A stretch of 64,000 nucleotides of DNA from Mesodorylaimus sp. YZB2_4 (lineage: Eukaryota; Nematoda; Enoplea; Dorylaimida; Dorylaimidae), in NCBI GenBank assembly GCA_030248295.1, contig JASANH010000055.1, forward strand, positions 1-64,000, written 5' to 3'. The position numbers were made by a program, and so were the translations under genes. Positions 23,801 through 35,038 of the stretch are shown piece after piece. The notes beneath the pieces are model-generated. The model ran no database searches. It saw only the letters and a program-made list of their open reading frames with translations, and was not told the origin of the DNA. Numbering within the stretch: position 1 is the stretch's first letter; each line of letters begins with the position of its first letter.

Positions 23801-26800
23801 GTCTAGCCTTATCTGCGCTATATGTAGTTTGCACGTGATGGACTATCTTGCGCCAAACATTGTAGATGGGCAGAGAGTGACCAAGAGACCATTTCCTAAA
23901 TACGAGTGGACAATGGTCAGTGCCAACCTTTGTTGCCTCAGACAGGTTTCCTGTTCTCTACCGAACTATTCTTGGCAAGTTCCACGCCTTTCCCCAAAAC
24001 CTGGGATGCATGCTTGCCTCTTGGAATGAAAATTCTTGCGGGGGTTTTCTCATGACATAATCGGCGTGCGTTTTGTTCCATCGAGGCGTTTTCTCTCAGT
24101 TTCAGTCTCTGCGCTCTTTGCTCTGGAATTCATATTTGTTTTTCCTTCGCGCAGGGCGAGCGCTGACTTGGGTTTGAAGAAGGCCCGAGCAGCGCGGTCA
24201 AGATTTACATAATGTTCTCAGCATAGGGCAGATCCATGTACAACTAGTGTGCGGAGAATAGCAGGTACAAGATGTGAGTGTGAAACCACTGTTCTTTCAG
24301 CGATGTCCAGTGTGTTGGTGGCGCAGTGCAGCGCCGTTCGATGCAACACTCCATAAATTCGCCTACCGAGGGTTTGAGTCCACCAGTGGCTGGAATTTTT
24401 GGCTTTAAAAACTCTCCGAGCTGTCTTTCCTTTTCCAAACTGGTTACTTGCCTAAATCTACTGACGCGGGTTGCTTGGCGCAGACGCACAGATGAATAAA
24501 ATCTTACTTGGACCGAAAAACGGGAATCAGCCTCCACACTTGACTTGACTGCGATGAACGAACGCCGATTCCGTAATGAGAAAACCCCCAGATAACATGC
24601 GAGAGTGTAACAGACTTCACATTCCACTGCTTTTTTGCATGCGTTCAAGAGCACCTCCACCACTGGTCATCTATCAGGTTATCAGAAGCAGGGGTGGGTC
24701 AGATAATGATAAATGCTGATAAAAGAGCCAGGTCAAGCTCCAGTAGCCTAACAGAAGTGTCATATTCTCACTGCAAGGGCTCAACGTCAATCGATTATTC
24801 ACGATGGAAAGTGCCACGATGATCACCATTGTCTCTGAGAGAGGCCCTTGCTTCTGCATGTAGAAATAACAGCTATCAAAGCGAGAAGAATCGCGGCTGT
24901 TGTGGTGATAAACGCGGCGGGATCAGAAACGAATGTGTCATACAACTTTTGGGTTCGATTCTCTTCTCGAGCAATTTTTTTGGACTTCTTTCGAGCCAAC
25001 CGCAAAGTTTTTATACTGTACCGTGCTGTAGTTTAGAAGTTAAAAATTGCATGCCTGCTGCAAGCTCAACGTTTTTTTTACCATTCAGCTTGAACTGTTG
25101 GCCTACCGCTAATGTTAGACGAAGTACAAGATTCGGGCAGGCATTCATAAGGCAGGCATCAAATCACGCCCGCTGCGCCTTATTGATTATTGACACGCAG
25201 AGGCAGAGAACAGAAGGGTTTAGCCGTGAAAACAATGGGAAGGTTCACTAACTTATCAACCTTGGCGGCCACATAACTTGTTCAAACAGCCCGACTTATG
25301 TCCTTTAATTTTTTTGCCGAGGCTGTTGGCCAGCAGTCAACCCTTCTAAGGAAGGCTAAGCGGGGACCGGCATACGCGGGCGGCCCTCTGTGCGTCTCCA
25401 CTAGGAGCACCTCCACGAGAGGGCATCCTGGACTGGGCGCCGACATTCTCGGACGATGGTCCCCCACGATGCTTCCAACTCATTTTGCCTCTAGCCGGCA
25501 AGCAGTCAGAGCTGAGCAAGGCTGTGGCCTTTGAACCGTGTCCGTGCTCGACAGCCGAGACTGTCTGCTGGCTTGGCTTCCGTCTCTCCACTCGGAGCAC
25601 CTAGGCAGTACCGGGTGAGTCACCCACGGCCTGGCGTGCAAGGTCAGCGAAGGTTTATGGTTTGCAAACTGACCTGCATTACCGGGGATCAAACCCATGG
25701 ACGAGTCCAGCCACTCGCTCCCAAACAATACGGAAAGACGAATGCTGAGCTGCTGCACCACCGCGGTCGCGAGCACATATATTTCGTGTTCAGTCCTGTG
25801 ACTGGGCCAACGTCTTCGGATGCATCCGATCCTAACTTTTATATGGAAAATTTTGGATCCTGGTAGAACTAGGTATGACTGAAAATTTCCACAGACATTG
25901 CCAGACCATTGAAAACTGAGAACACGCAACAAATGCGCCTGTCGTACGAAGAGAGGGGCCGACTAGGCATTAAAGAGATACATCATAAGGAGGTACTGCA
26001 TACTTTTTACTTCAAAAGAACAATCAACCTTTCCGAATTCTATCGATTCCTGCTAATAATATTAAAATGTGGAACTCCCTGTGTCCTTTCTTAAAAATCT
26101 TTCAGCCTGTGTTCCAGCAAGGCTTTCATGTGCTGGATGCCAGAATATTCAGGAAATGGTCATTCCCGAAGTCAGTTTCCCATGTACGGTAACACAGGCA
26201 ATATGCAGATGTAGCGAGACATCTTGCTCAGCAATTAACCACAAATATATCACCTATTGCCTCCTCACAAACTCGTCTTTGCTCGGTGATCTGATCCAGA
26301 TATGCGAAAAGCAGAATAAATGCCAGTTCACACAAGCCGCCGTGAGATATGACGAAAGACTTCTATTTTATGATGGAGCCCGGCTACAAAAGGGAATAAT
26401 GCACGTCGACGGTGAAAGAATAGAATTCAATCGACCGTGTGAACTATCGGTACTGCAGCGAAAAGTTACGAGGATATTCATATGCTAACAGTGAGTGAAT
26501 ATTTGATGTTCATGCTGTTAGATCTTACAGTCTCGATGCTTTAGGAGCTTCAATATGTCCAGATGGTAAGTTAGCTTCCATATTTGCGTTCTACTGACAA
26601 AGTGCAGATTAAGTGCCAACCTAAAACGGTTTCTAGTCGTGAATATTTTGCCTACGCAGTCAACAGCCTTCAGAGCGCCAATAGAAACTCGTACACTTGT
26701 CAATCGCAGTACCACGTTTTCATATCAGAGCACTGTCGCTGGCAGTAACAAAGTCGTCTGCACCTATCCTGCAGCGAGTGGTGCAGAGCGTCAGAAATGG

Positions 26801-29800
26801 ATCGACTTACCCTCAGAGTTAAGACAAAGGTATCAACAAATTTTGTGCGACTTAAAGACATATCTTGCGAGATTAGTTGCAATGAAATTACCAAAATGTG
26901 CCGCAATTTTCCTAAGCCACCGTTAATTTATTTGTAAAACGCAGCAGATAAAACCACCACAATATAGTGAACTGAAGCAGGCTTGTTCCAACATCGGGTA
27001 CACTTACCCCCGAGCCTACGATATGGCTAAGAAATTAGTTTATCTGCTGTCTTTGAGCAATAGTCAACTGCATCCTGGGATATTATCCCGCCTGTCAGTG
27101 ACTGGAAAAGTTTTGGTTTTCACCAATACCAACATGTCCAATCAAGCGAGCATGGACATCTATTGCTGTAAGAAATGAGGTTTAGGCTTAAATTCTCCTG
27201 CATCCCTGCAAAATTGAGGTTTTTTAGTTCCACTCGACGCCGTTTTAGTATGCTTTGGTAAGTGATCGATTATAGTTTCCAATATTGTCTCGGATACGAA
27301 TAGAAACTGTCCCAAATCAGCCTGCTATGAAACTATCATATGTTTCGACTGTGGACGAGATGAGAAGCATACTGTACCTGTGCTCAAATGGGAGAAACTG
27401 AATGAGAAAGTACTGTATGCACTCTCTTTTTCGAAAATCTTTCCTCTCTTTTGTAATTTACACCCCAAAAAGGAAGACTCAATTCTCGCACCGGATGTAT
27501 GCCATTGGTAGTTTTCCCTGAAAGACTACAATTATGTGCAGCGCAACTGTATTTAAATCTTGAAATTCTTGATTTGTTCGTTCATAGCGAGGAAAATTCT
27601 AGAAACTGTGGGTGGAATAAGAAAGACAAGAGACTCGCTCTTTATAAAAAAATTTCAAAATAGTTGAAGATATTTACCTATATCCTTTATAAAGACGGCG
27701 CAGTAAAATAAGGAGTGCAAAAAGGTCTGCTCTGCTGTTGTTGACGCTTTCAACGCCTTCCCCTTCCCCGAATAGACCCCGGATCAGGTCGGGTTGAACC
27801 CGATCCGACACGAAAGTCCCTGACCCTAATTTGTTAGTGGCAGCTGCAGTGCTTTGAGATAGAATCCCTTTGTATTTCCCAAAAAAGTGGCCAAATAATT
27901 AAAAAACCTAAGTGTGTCTAAAAGCGAACAGGGTCTTTACGCCAGTCTTTAGCAAGACTTGACCAATCCAAATAATAGAGACTACAGTACATGCATAACT
28001 TTTGAAGTTAGAGACAGGCTCTCTGATTACCCACCCCACGCTAGAGTATCCTGTTTTTACAGAAGATATTGCTTAAAAAGCCATATTATGCTGGAAACTA
28101 GCTCCTGTGACTGATAGAGGAATGTAAGGGCACCTGTGTCTTTTGATCACAGTAAACTGGTTTGCTGTGCAGCATAAATGATGGTCAAGGGAGTTATTAG
28201 TGCACAGTATACGTGCCAGCTATTCCCAACAGCTTGCGTCTTCATATTCTGGGATCAAATGTGACTGTATTCCTAATAGACTTGTCAGAAATTATCAAGT
28301 CACTCTAAGAGTATGGCTAGTCCCAAGTTCAAATTCAAGCTTTACTGCGACCCAGCAGCAAGAGCGCCCTTACTGGGGCAGACACAAACTGGATAAAAAA
28401 AGAGAATCATGCGTTAAAATTTATCGAGCGAACAGTCAAATTAAAATTACTGAGAGAAGAAAAACAACAGTCCCTCCCATGCATCATAGTTGCTAAAAAT
28501 GTCAATGAGAACTTACTTACAGTAAAGTAGATGAACGCTTTCGCAGAAATGACTTCGAACATCTGCATCATGCATAAAATAAAGCAATTTCTGCAAATCC
28601 TGGAGTTGGACGGATACAAAAAGTTTTTGTAACTTTTAATAGCAGAAACTTGCAAAACTGCAGTATTTTGACCCGTTTGACCCTCTTTTAAAAAAGTGAC
28701 CCGACCCGATTTTGGCCCGACCTGACCCGAAAGTACTGTACCTTACCCGACCAGGGGTCTATCTCCGAATGACATTCCATTTTAGTGGACGCTGAGTGTA
28801 TACGACTGGTTATTTTATGTAGCTTGTTGAATGCAGGATCTACGATTTTCTAGATCAGATTGAAATAAGCCTTTACGCATCAGACTGCTATGGCGACTTT
28901 TATAACTCCAAACTGATAACCAATGACTTTACCTGCAACTATATTCGCATAGCCTGCGCATGCCCATCCAGCGCAGAACGTCAGCGAGTATGTTTATCAG
29001 TGAGCAGCATTTCCCACGTTGATCCTGAACAAGTGCAGCGATGGAAAGCAGCGATGAGGGCGAGATCGTGTAAGTCCTTATTAGCCCACCATAAGCAAAA
29101 CGATTCGTGGTTCTATACTTTTCACGAAAATAAGCTAACTGGTGAGCCGCCATTTCATAGCGTCATATCAGGAGGACGGTCGGTTTATCAGCTTGATAAA
29201 GACACTGTCGATATCGAATTTAAATCTGTGACGATGGCGGACTTTTGTAGAACTCAAGGGGATGACTGTATTTTATATAAACCACCATACGAAAGTATGT
29301 CCTTGTTAAAAAAATTTGAAAAATTGCGTACATATTTTAGCTTTTTTTTGTGGAAAACATTGTAGCAACTCTATTAGACAAGTGAGAAGTAAGAATTACG
29401 ATGCTTTGGGGAAGCAATAAAAGCAATAAGGTTTCTAGACATAGGTTACCGCAGGATGCAACTGCAGTGCGTCAGATGTGCTCAGTCAGGATCAAGAAGA
29501 GTCAGACAACAGATTCCATGCGGAACAGCTGCATATTTCAATTGTAATAATTGTGACGATGGCAAGCAGGGTCCGTGCCCGCCAAACACGGATAGAAATG
29601 ACTTTCCTATTGCGATGTTTCCAGAGCTCCCCAAGATAGGATCGATGAGTGGAGCAGTGCGTGCAGTGCGCCTATACAGGCTAGAGATTCCATTAGACGG
29701 CTTTTCATACTAAGCAGAAATGATGAAATGTTTCCAGGAATCTATAACAACACTCGCCCAGTCACTCTTATACTTAAGACACTGAAACACCCATGTTTGA

Positions 29801-30056
29801 GTTTTTTACAAGATACAGTATTACTACCAAAAGATTGCAAGGGTGGCAAGCAGTAAGTACATTTATACACTTACTAGATTGTGCATTTTATGTATCTGGA
29901 GCCCATATTTCAATCTGATGTACCCATGCATCATAGTTGCTAAAAATGTCAATGAGAACTTACTTACTTATTAGTATTACTTTTATTTTCAGTGATTGCG
30001 TCAAGACCACCAGGAAAACCAGGTTAAATAGTGCCGGTTGGAAAATTTTGGATTAA
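20892..30056 (+). CDS. Multi-exon cysteine-rich protein, unassigned family
   Basis: Proposed exons: 20892-20948, 21028-21445, 21577-21734, 26106-26449, 26545-26565, 26608-26744, 26775-26829, 26945-27167, 27276-27409, 28859-29294, 29439 to about 29650, 29738-29852, 29993-30056. Nearly all junctions use AG/GT borders with matching phase. The 30-base gap 26745-26774 is too short for a normal intron, and the donor after 29439 is unsure. Cysteine motifs are spread throughout: LSCSECGS, FLCECAASVC, CDQACSQC, LSCAGCQN, ICRCSETSC, IICFDCGRDE, RIACACPSS, CNNCDDG and KDCKGG. This suggests a secreted, disulfide-rich protein of roughly 800 residues or more. The 5' end and signal peptide were not found. 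The 4.4 kb third intron holds SINEs and a Gypsy relic, and another intron holds a hAT MITE. No known domain is recognised. Confidence 0.65.
21880..22330 (+). repeat. SINE1 copy in intron
   Basis: A tRNA-derived head with a B-box-like GGTTCGATCCCCGG at about 21955, the shared GGCCGTGGGTGACT block, the GTTCGAGGAAGTCGGTGT block and the GCCGGCTAGAGGCAAAA tail. It lies in an intron of the cysteine-rich gene, in the same orientation. Confidence 0.8.
22400..22975 (-). mobile_element. Gypsy-type pol C-terminal fragment
   Basis: The minus strand reads PPTAFGSLLALP and a basic LNQLRQKLQDDKKSHS stretch, then SRKLSLHWLGLFEVVKIPG. This is the typical order at the end of LTR-retrotransposon integrases (GPFxV-like module). 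The frames are broken. Confidence 0.65.
23545..23650 (-). repeat. tRNA-like SINE relic
   Basis: The minus strand has TGGCGCAGGAGG (A-box-like) and GGTTCGAAGCC (B-box-like). The interval is longer than a tRNA, and the acceptor stem does not pair. Confidence 0.4.
23660..25280. other. Intronic stretch without recognised gene
   Basis: Open frames at 23676-24029 (+) and 24244-24663 (-) carry no recognisable motif. A short minus frame at 24823-25005 has one hydrophobic segment (FITTTAAILLALIAVIST) but no exon support. Confidence 0.35.
25290..25775 (-). repeat. SINE1 copy, partly duplicated
   Basis: On the minus strand the head (about 25750-25540) and the CCGGCTAGAGGCAAAATG tail (about 25480-25520) are followed by a second tail-like unit containing CCAGTCCAGGATGCCCTC and CTCCTAGTGGAGACGCAC down to 25300. 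It is therefore a chimera of two copies. Confidence 0.75.
27773..28761. mobile_element. hAT-type MITE in intron (989 bp)
   Basis: Ends TAGACCCC and GGGGTCTA. Flanking octamers TCCCCGAA (27765-27772) and TCTCCGAA (28762-28769) match at 7 of 8 bases. Both subterminal regions are arrays of GGGTCGGG-type words in inverted orientation. A partial relative begins at 59130. There is no transposase frame. Confidence 0.8.
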
Positions 30057-30294
30057 AACGACGCTTAAAATATTTCTTTGTCTAAATGATTTCTTTCGTG
30101 GGAAAATTGGGTAAAATTATAAATAGCGGTAAAAGAGTTTATGAAGCTTTTATATTCTTTATTTTGACTCGACGAATACTCTACTATCACGCTTTTGTGA
30201 ATGTTGGATGGGGCATTATAATTTATTTTCGTTAAAACTTGTGTCGTGGGCGAAAAAAGAAAATAAGGGTGTCAAAGCAAGCTGCTAATCAGAA

Positions 30295-30600
30295 TGCTGC
30301 GGGCGCGGCCAGACTGATGCACTGGCTCGACGCTCGTCTATTCGTACCAGGGTAGCGATAGGGCAGGCTCGTCCCAGCTTCAATCCCTGACAGGGGTCGA
30401 TTTGCGAAATATAGTCCCTCGCTGACCTTGCCCTAGCCTCGATGACTCACCCAGTGTCATCGGGGTCCTCCCACTGCAGAGACAAGCCAAACGAGTAGAC
30501 AGTCTCGGTTGTCGAACATGGTTCACCAAAGCCCATCGTCGGAGAAAGTCAGTGTCCAGCCCAGGATGCTCTCATGCGGGGGTTCTCCTAAAAGAAGTGT
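30295..30600 (+). repeat. Old SINE1 copy
   Basis: Diverged but ordered matches: a head near 30300, CCTCGCTGACCTTGCC, the AGACAGTCTCGG block and AGCCCAGGATGCTCTC. It lies just downstream of the cysteine-rich gene. Confidence 0.65.
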
Positions 30601-31340
30601 GTGCTAATACTCGCACATCCATGCATCTTATGATAGTGACTCCTTAGCTTTGGAACCTCGCATCCAAACAATTTTGTGCAGTCTTTGCAGAAATCACACA
30701 TTTTGAGCGTCAGCTCTAACCTGCTGCAAAGTTTCAGCTCCCTAAATTCTGAGATCTAGACGATATCTCAGTCACTCCAAGCAACATCTTTTTGGCATGC
30801 ACTAATATCTGCTACATTAGTGCTGGCATTCAAACCAGGCTCATCCGCGTGGTATCGAACTTTCCAAATTTTGCAAAAGCAAACTCTAATAGTCCGTATC
30901 GCTCTAATCGAATTTCCTGTGTATATCCACCATATATAAGGTGACAAAAGGTTTTTTGTGTTAACTCACTCTGAATATTCTTATCATTATTAAAAAGTGT
31001 GGCGTAAACGCAGTGAAAGTTTGTATCTGTTCCTAACTGATCGCTCGGTGTGGTGATGCATTTAACTGCTGCGTAACCCACCTTTTTTGGTGGTCTCCAT
31101 GCTGACGCTGACTCATTGGGTGTTACTTAGACGAAAAACTACGAAGATCGCCTGCCTCAGACGCAAAATGCTATCTTGAAGTGTCGAGCGACTGCTCTGT
31201 GAAGCAAAACTGTCGAGAGGCTCTAGTTTCTGTTTAAACTATTCGCCTGGAAACTTAAAGGAGAATCCACCTCTTGCTTGGAGACTTCACCTCATCCTAG
31301 ACGGAGCATTCGACTAGTGAATTTACCAGGCCATAGAAAA

Positions 31341-32869
31341 ATGGCGGAGGGAGAGTCATCACGTGAAGAAACTTCAATCGATAATCAGCCAACTCCAGGC
31401 AGACTCCCAATCGATACCAGTGGCAAGTGTAACATCGATGGGTGGCAATCATTGCCTGACTCTCTTCTAGAAGATATTCTCGACTCAGTGCCCATACGTG
31501 TTCGTTTTCGAGCAGGGCAAACATGCAGGTCCTGGTATCGCGTCTTCATATCACCTCGATCATGGAGGACATTCGTTTATCGAGACCTGATATTCACAAG
31601 ACTCAGACACACTTTTCAAGGACTGCAATACACCATCGATCATTATCGACTTCGGTTTTTAGTGAGTAATTCGACAAGAGAATGGAAGAATTTGATTTTT
31701 AAAACGGCGACATCTGATGCAAATACAAATCGATTATTCAATTTATACGAATTTATGCGCGTGTTGACTAATTTTACAGAATATTATGAAAATCGAAATG
31801 ACAGGCCTTTGGAAGGACTGAGAACTTTTGAGTTTAATTGGAATCTACAATTTCACACGTCAGAATCCAGAACAAAACCCACAACTTATGGAACTGGCGG
31901 ACAGTTACTTCGAGTGAGTACCAGGGTGACCCAGGGCCAAAATAGAGAATATATATTGCAACCTTTCAGGGTTTATCCCATCTATTACAACACTTGCATG
32001 GTTTGGACACGCTGGCCCTTCGACAACTGCTGCTCGATTCGAAAGAAGCTGAAGATTTCATGAGCGACATGTTAAATTTCTTCGGCCCAAACCTGAAAAC
32101 CCTCTGCGTGCGCAACCTGACAAAACTCCCTCATTGTCTCATCCATTTCGGACTCTACTTGAATCTGCGCAAACTCGTGGTCAGCCCTCAACATCTCAAC
32201 GACGACTCGACTTTTCTAATTTCCAGCAACGAGTCAATGCGTCATTTGGTCATTGTACAAGATGAAAATACCAAGTTAGGCAATGCAGTCACCCAGGCAG
32301 CTTGGGTGCAGTTTCGACGCGATGCACCCCACATCAAAGTGCATTTGCAGTGCGTCGGATTATGCAAAGATGAAATGCTGTGGCAGCCGATGGCCCCCGT
32401 TGTGTCAATTGTCTATAGCAATCCTGCAGCCAAGCTGACTTGCCAATCGGCGGCATTTATTGCAGAAAATTACGCCGACACGTTGGAAACGTTCTTACAA
32501 AAAGGAATACAACGGAGGTACAGATCGAACTCGTTTCACGATCGAGTGGATACAGCTGTGATTTACATTCTGAGAACATGCAAGCGCTTATCACTGTTGG
32601 CCATACGGGAACGCATGAGCAGTGCCACCTTACTTTTTGCAGCGCACTTATCGAGCTATAAACCATTTAGACTGATGGTGAGAAAAAATGCAATCCTAAA
32701 ACGAGCCGACTGGCCTCATAATCCGAGTGAATGGTCGCAAGAATTTTATTGTTGGTTGAAACAGAATGCTAGAGATTATGACAATATGGAAATGGAAATT
32801 AGGAATTTATACTCCAATGCTTATTGGCGCATGCTGACAGATAATGATTATGTGCATAGTTTCAGCTAG
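31341..32869 (+). CDS. F-box protein
   Basis: Two exons, 31341-31913 and 31970-32869, joined in phase 0 across a 56-base intron (CGA|GTGAGT and CCTTTCAG|GG), giving about 490 residues. The start is the first ATG in frame (MAEGESSREE). The F-box is at about residues 33-80: GWQSLPDSLLEDILDSVPIR, then CRSWYRVFISPRSW. F-box proteins use this segment to bind Skp1 in SCF ubiquitin ligases. The remainder (for example GLSHLLQHLHGLDTLALRQL) has leucine-rich-repeat-like spacing that may hold the substrate, but I see no clean repeat array. The substrate is unknown. The stop is at 32867-32869, only 240 bases from the convergent cyanase gene. Confidence 0.85.
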
Positions 32870-33106
32870 GGATGCTAATTCGCCGATTTCTGTACCAGGC
32901 TCTTATTGATAGTTTACGCAACAATGTGTTTGATTTTTTGTTGATTCCAATAACTAATCATCAACCTGGGGCACCATACATATTCTACTGCTACATGCGT
33001 GTATTCTCAGCAGTTTCAACTTTCCAACAAGGGTTATTTTTAAGCAAGAGCGAAGGCATATCTTGTGAGCCCACAGACAACGTAAAATTGAAACTTTCAA
33101 ATTATT

Positions 33107-33703
33107 TCAAGCTTTCTTCATTTTCTCTAAATCGGAAGTCTTCTGGACAATATGAGGCAAAAATTTTCCATTGAATGTGATAAGAACTCTTGGTTCACCC
33201 TCAGGACCAATCACCTTTTCCACTTGCACATAGACTCCGATCGCTGACATGATCCCATCGCCGAATTCCTCATTGATCAGGGCCTTGACGGCTTCTCCGT
33301 ACTGGTTGATGGCTTCTTGCAATCGATAGCAAGTAGGGTCTTGAAATTGCCGTTGATCAAATTGCCTCAACGGAGATCGCTTCAAAGTGGCCATGTCTTC
33401 GTCAGTTAAAGTTGGAATTGTTTTCTTCAATTTCGAGGCAGTCTCATCATCGATGCATGACCGACCAAAAAATAAATTGGCGCAATAGGCATTGGTTATT
33501 TGACATCGTTTTGCGATTTCAGTAAATGACAAACCAGTTTTTTCTTTTGCCTCCAATAAACGTCGTATTTGTTGGGCTTTTTCGTCATCTGTTATTGGAA
33601 ATGGATACGTTGCTTTCCCTCCAGTGTGGCACGGCACCGAATAAAAACGACTTGTAATAGGTGAAAAACGAGGACAAAATCGAGAAAAAACAAAACGGAA
33701 CAT
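33107..33703 (-). CDS. cynS: Cyanate hydratase (cyanase), mitochondrial-type leader
   Basis: Single exon, ATG at 33703, 198 residues; bacterial cyanases are about 156. The enzyme converts cyanate and bicarbonate to ammonia and carbon dioxide. The extra N-terminus (MFRFVFSRFCPRFS.. RFYS) is rich in Arg, Phe and Ser and lacks acids, like a mitochondrial presequence. The N-terminal helical domain follows (TGLSFTEIAKRC). The catalytic domain contains YRLQEAINQYGEAVKALI, FGDGIMSAI and LITFNGKFLPH. The catalytic triad of the family (Arg96, Glu99, Ser122 in E. coli) corresponds to Arg127, Glu130 and Ser153 with identical spacing. The gene sits between two intron-containing animal genes. The lack of introns and the family distribution are compatible with an old transfer, as known for mites, but do not prove it. 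Confidence 0.93.
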   Translation of the reverse strand: MFRFVFSRFCPRFSPITSRFYSVPCHTGGKATYPFPITDDEKAQQIRRLLEAKEKTGLSFTEIAKRCQITNAYCANLFFGRSCIDDETASKLKKTIPTLTDEDMATLKRSPLRQFDQRQFQDPTCYRLQEAINQYGEAVKALINEEFGDGIMSAIGVYVQVEKVIGPEGEPRVLITFNGKFLPHIVQKTSDLEKMKKA

Positions 33704-33796
33704 TTTCCAATATCAACACGCGAATTTCAAAATCAGTATTATTTCTCTACTCACTAAGGTACTCAAGAATGAAAAGAGGGTATATATTCTAAATTG

Positions 33797-33835
33797 CAAG
33801 CACGCGGAGGGATTGCAAGCACGCGGAGGGATAGC
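33797..33835. repeat. Short tandem duplication
   Basis: Two copies of ATTGCAAGCACGCGGAGGG upstream of the cyanase start. Confidence 0.7.
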
Positions 33836-33839
33836 AAGA

Positions 33840-35030
33840 GTAGGTACTGGAATCTGGGATGGGCCCACAGAAAGAACTGCTTTTCGACCTTGAGCATCGA
33901 AAGATACAGTATGCAAAAAAGTGGTTTAAATCCCAGAATATCATAGCACCGTAAATTTCCTAATTACTAACGGCAATGAAAGTAAGATTTTTGACGGCAG
34001 AAACGAAATTGGGCGATGTTTAATTGCAGGAAACATAGTCAGGCTGGACAAGGTGGATCATTAAGAATGCCCAGGTCTACAGGGCCCCATCAAATACGAT
34101 GTGGTTGGCCATGAGGGGGGGGGGGGGGGGGGTAAGCTCCAGTTTGGTAATTTATGGCCGATATCGCCCAACCACTTTCTGCAACTCTGCAACTGCAACT
34201 TTTTTTTGCAAATCCCGAGATAATCGAGTTTGCGCAGATAAGCACTGTTGCGCCACTAAGTATCACTACTCTTTTGAGCACCCAAGTCACACATACTGTA
34301 GAACACGGCGGTAAGAAATTGAGGCCTGGTCGTCTATGTTTCCTGCAGCAGGTCAAACTTCACAAATAGCCTGTCTTTAAAGTGTTTTGCCCGTGGTAAC
34401 AGATTTCTTGAAATAAATGCATTCGCTTTCCCTCCTATTTTGACGTTACGAGCACTTGAGATAACTTTGCTGAAGACGGGAAAACCTCGTCAGGGCATTT
34501 CGTTTGGGCATGATACCTGAGGGACAGCGGATCGGCAGGATATCAATCAAAAGACAATGTTGGTATCGATAATAGGTGCGTTAGACTAATCGTAAGTATT
34601 CGGAGCCAGCCAGCTCGTCGCGCCAGGTCGCACTATTGTCTTGCCTTGACTACGCCAATGAACCTACTGTCGGGGACTGTGTGCGATTCGAGATTTTAGC
34701 TTTCGAACCAAACCTGTCTGATCAGTGTGTGGTGAGGGTAGTGTGTGCCTTCTGCAATTTGAAATGGCAGATGAAAGTCCCGAACAGGTTTTTATCAGAG
34801 TCCACTTTAAGGGCACGCGCACGCGCCGTAAAATGACCCTGCGTGCCCTAAAAGAATACTTAGCATGTTGAGTAAAAAACGCGGGAAGTTTTCGCTTGTT
34901 TTTGGCCTGGCTGGCCTTTTTGTTGGGGAATCTAAATATCGGTGCTGCTAGTAAAAATTTCCTTCTATTGATTCAGAATGGCACACGCACAGCGTGATTG
35001 ATCATAAGTCAAGACAAGTACATATTACTC
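33840..35030. other. Intergenic stretch, no gene recognised
   Basis: Contains a G tract at about 34117-34132 and, near 34395-34435, a short piece of repeat R2 (GGTAACAGATTTCTTG, AAATAAATG). Open frames are overlapping and without motifs. Confidence 0.5.
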
Positions 35031-35038
35031 GTATCACA

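Noticed and set aside
24823..25005. Small membrane protein on the minus strand
   Set aside because: One hydrophobic stretch only, within an intron full of repeats, with no splice or start support.
33107..33703. Cyanase as bacterial contamination
   Set aside because: It lies on the same contig between spliced animal genes, has an organelle-type leader and shows no other bacterial sequence nearby; read-level proof is still needed.
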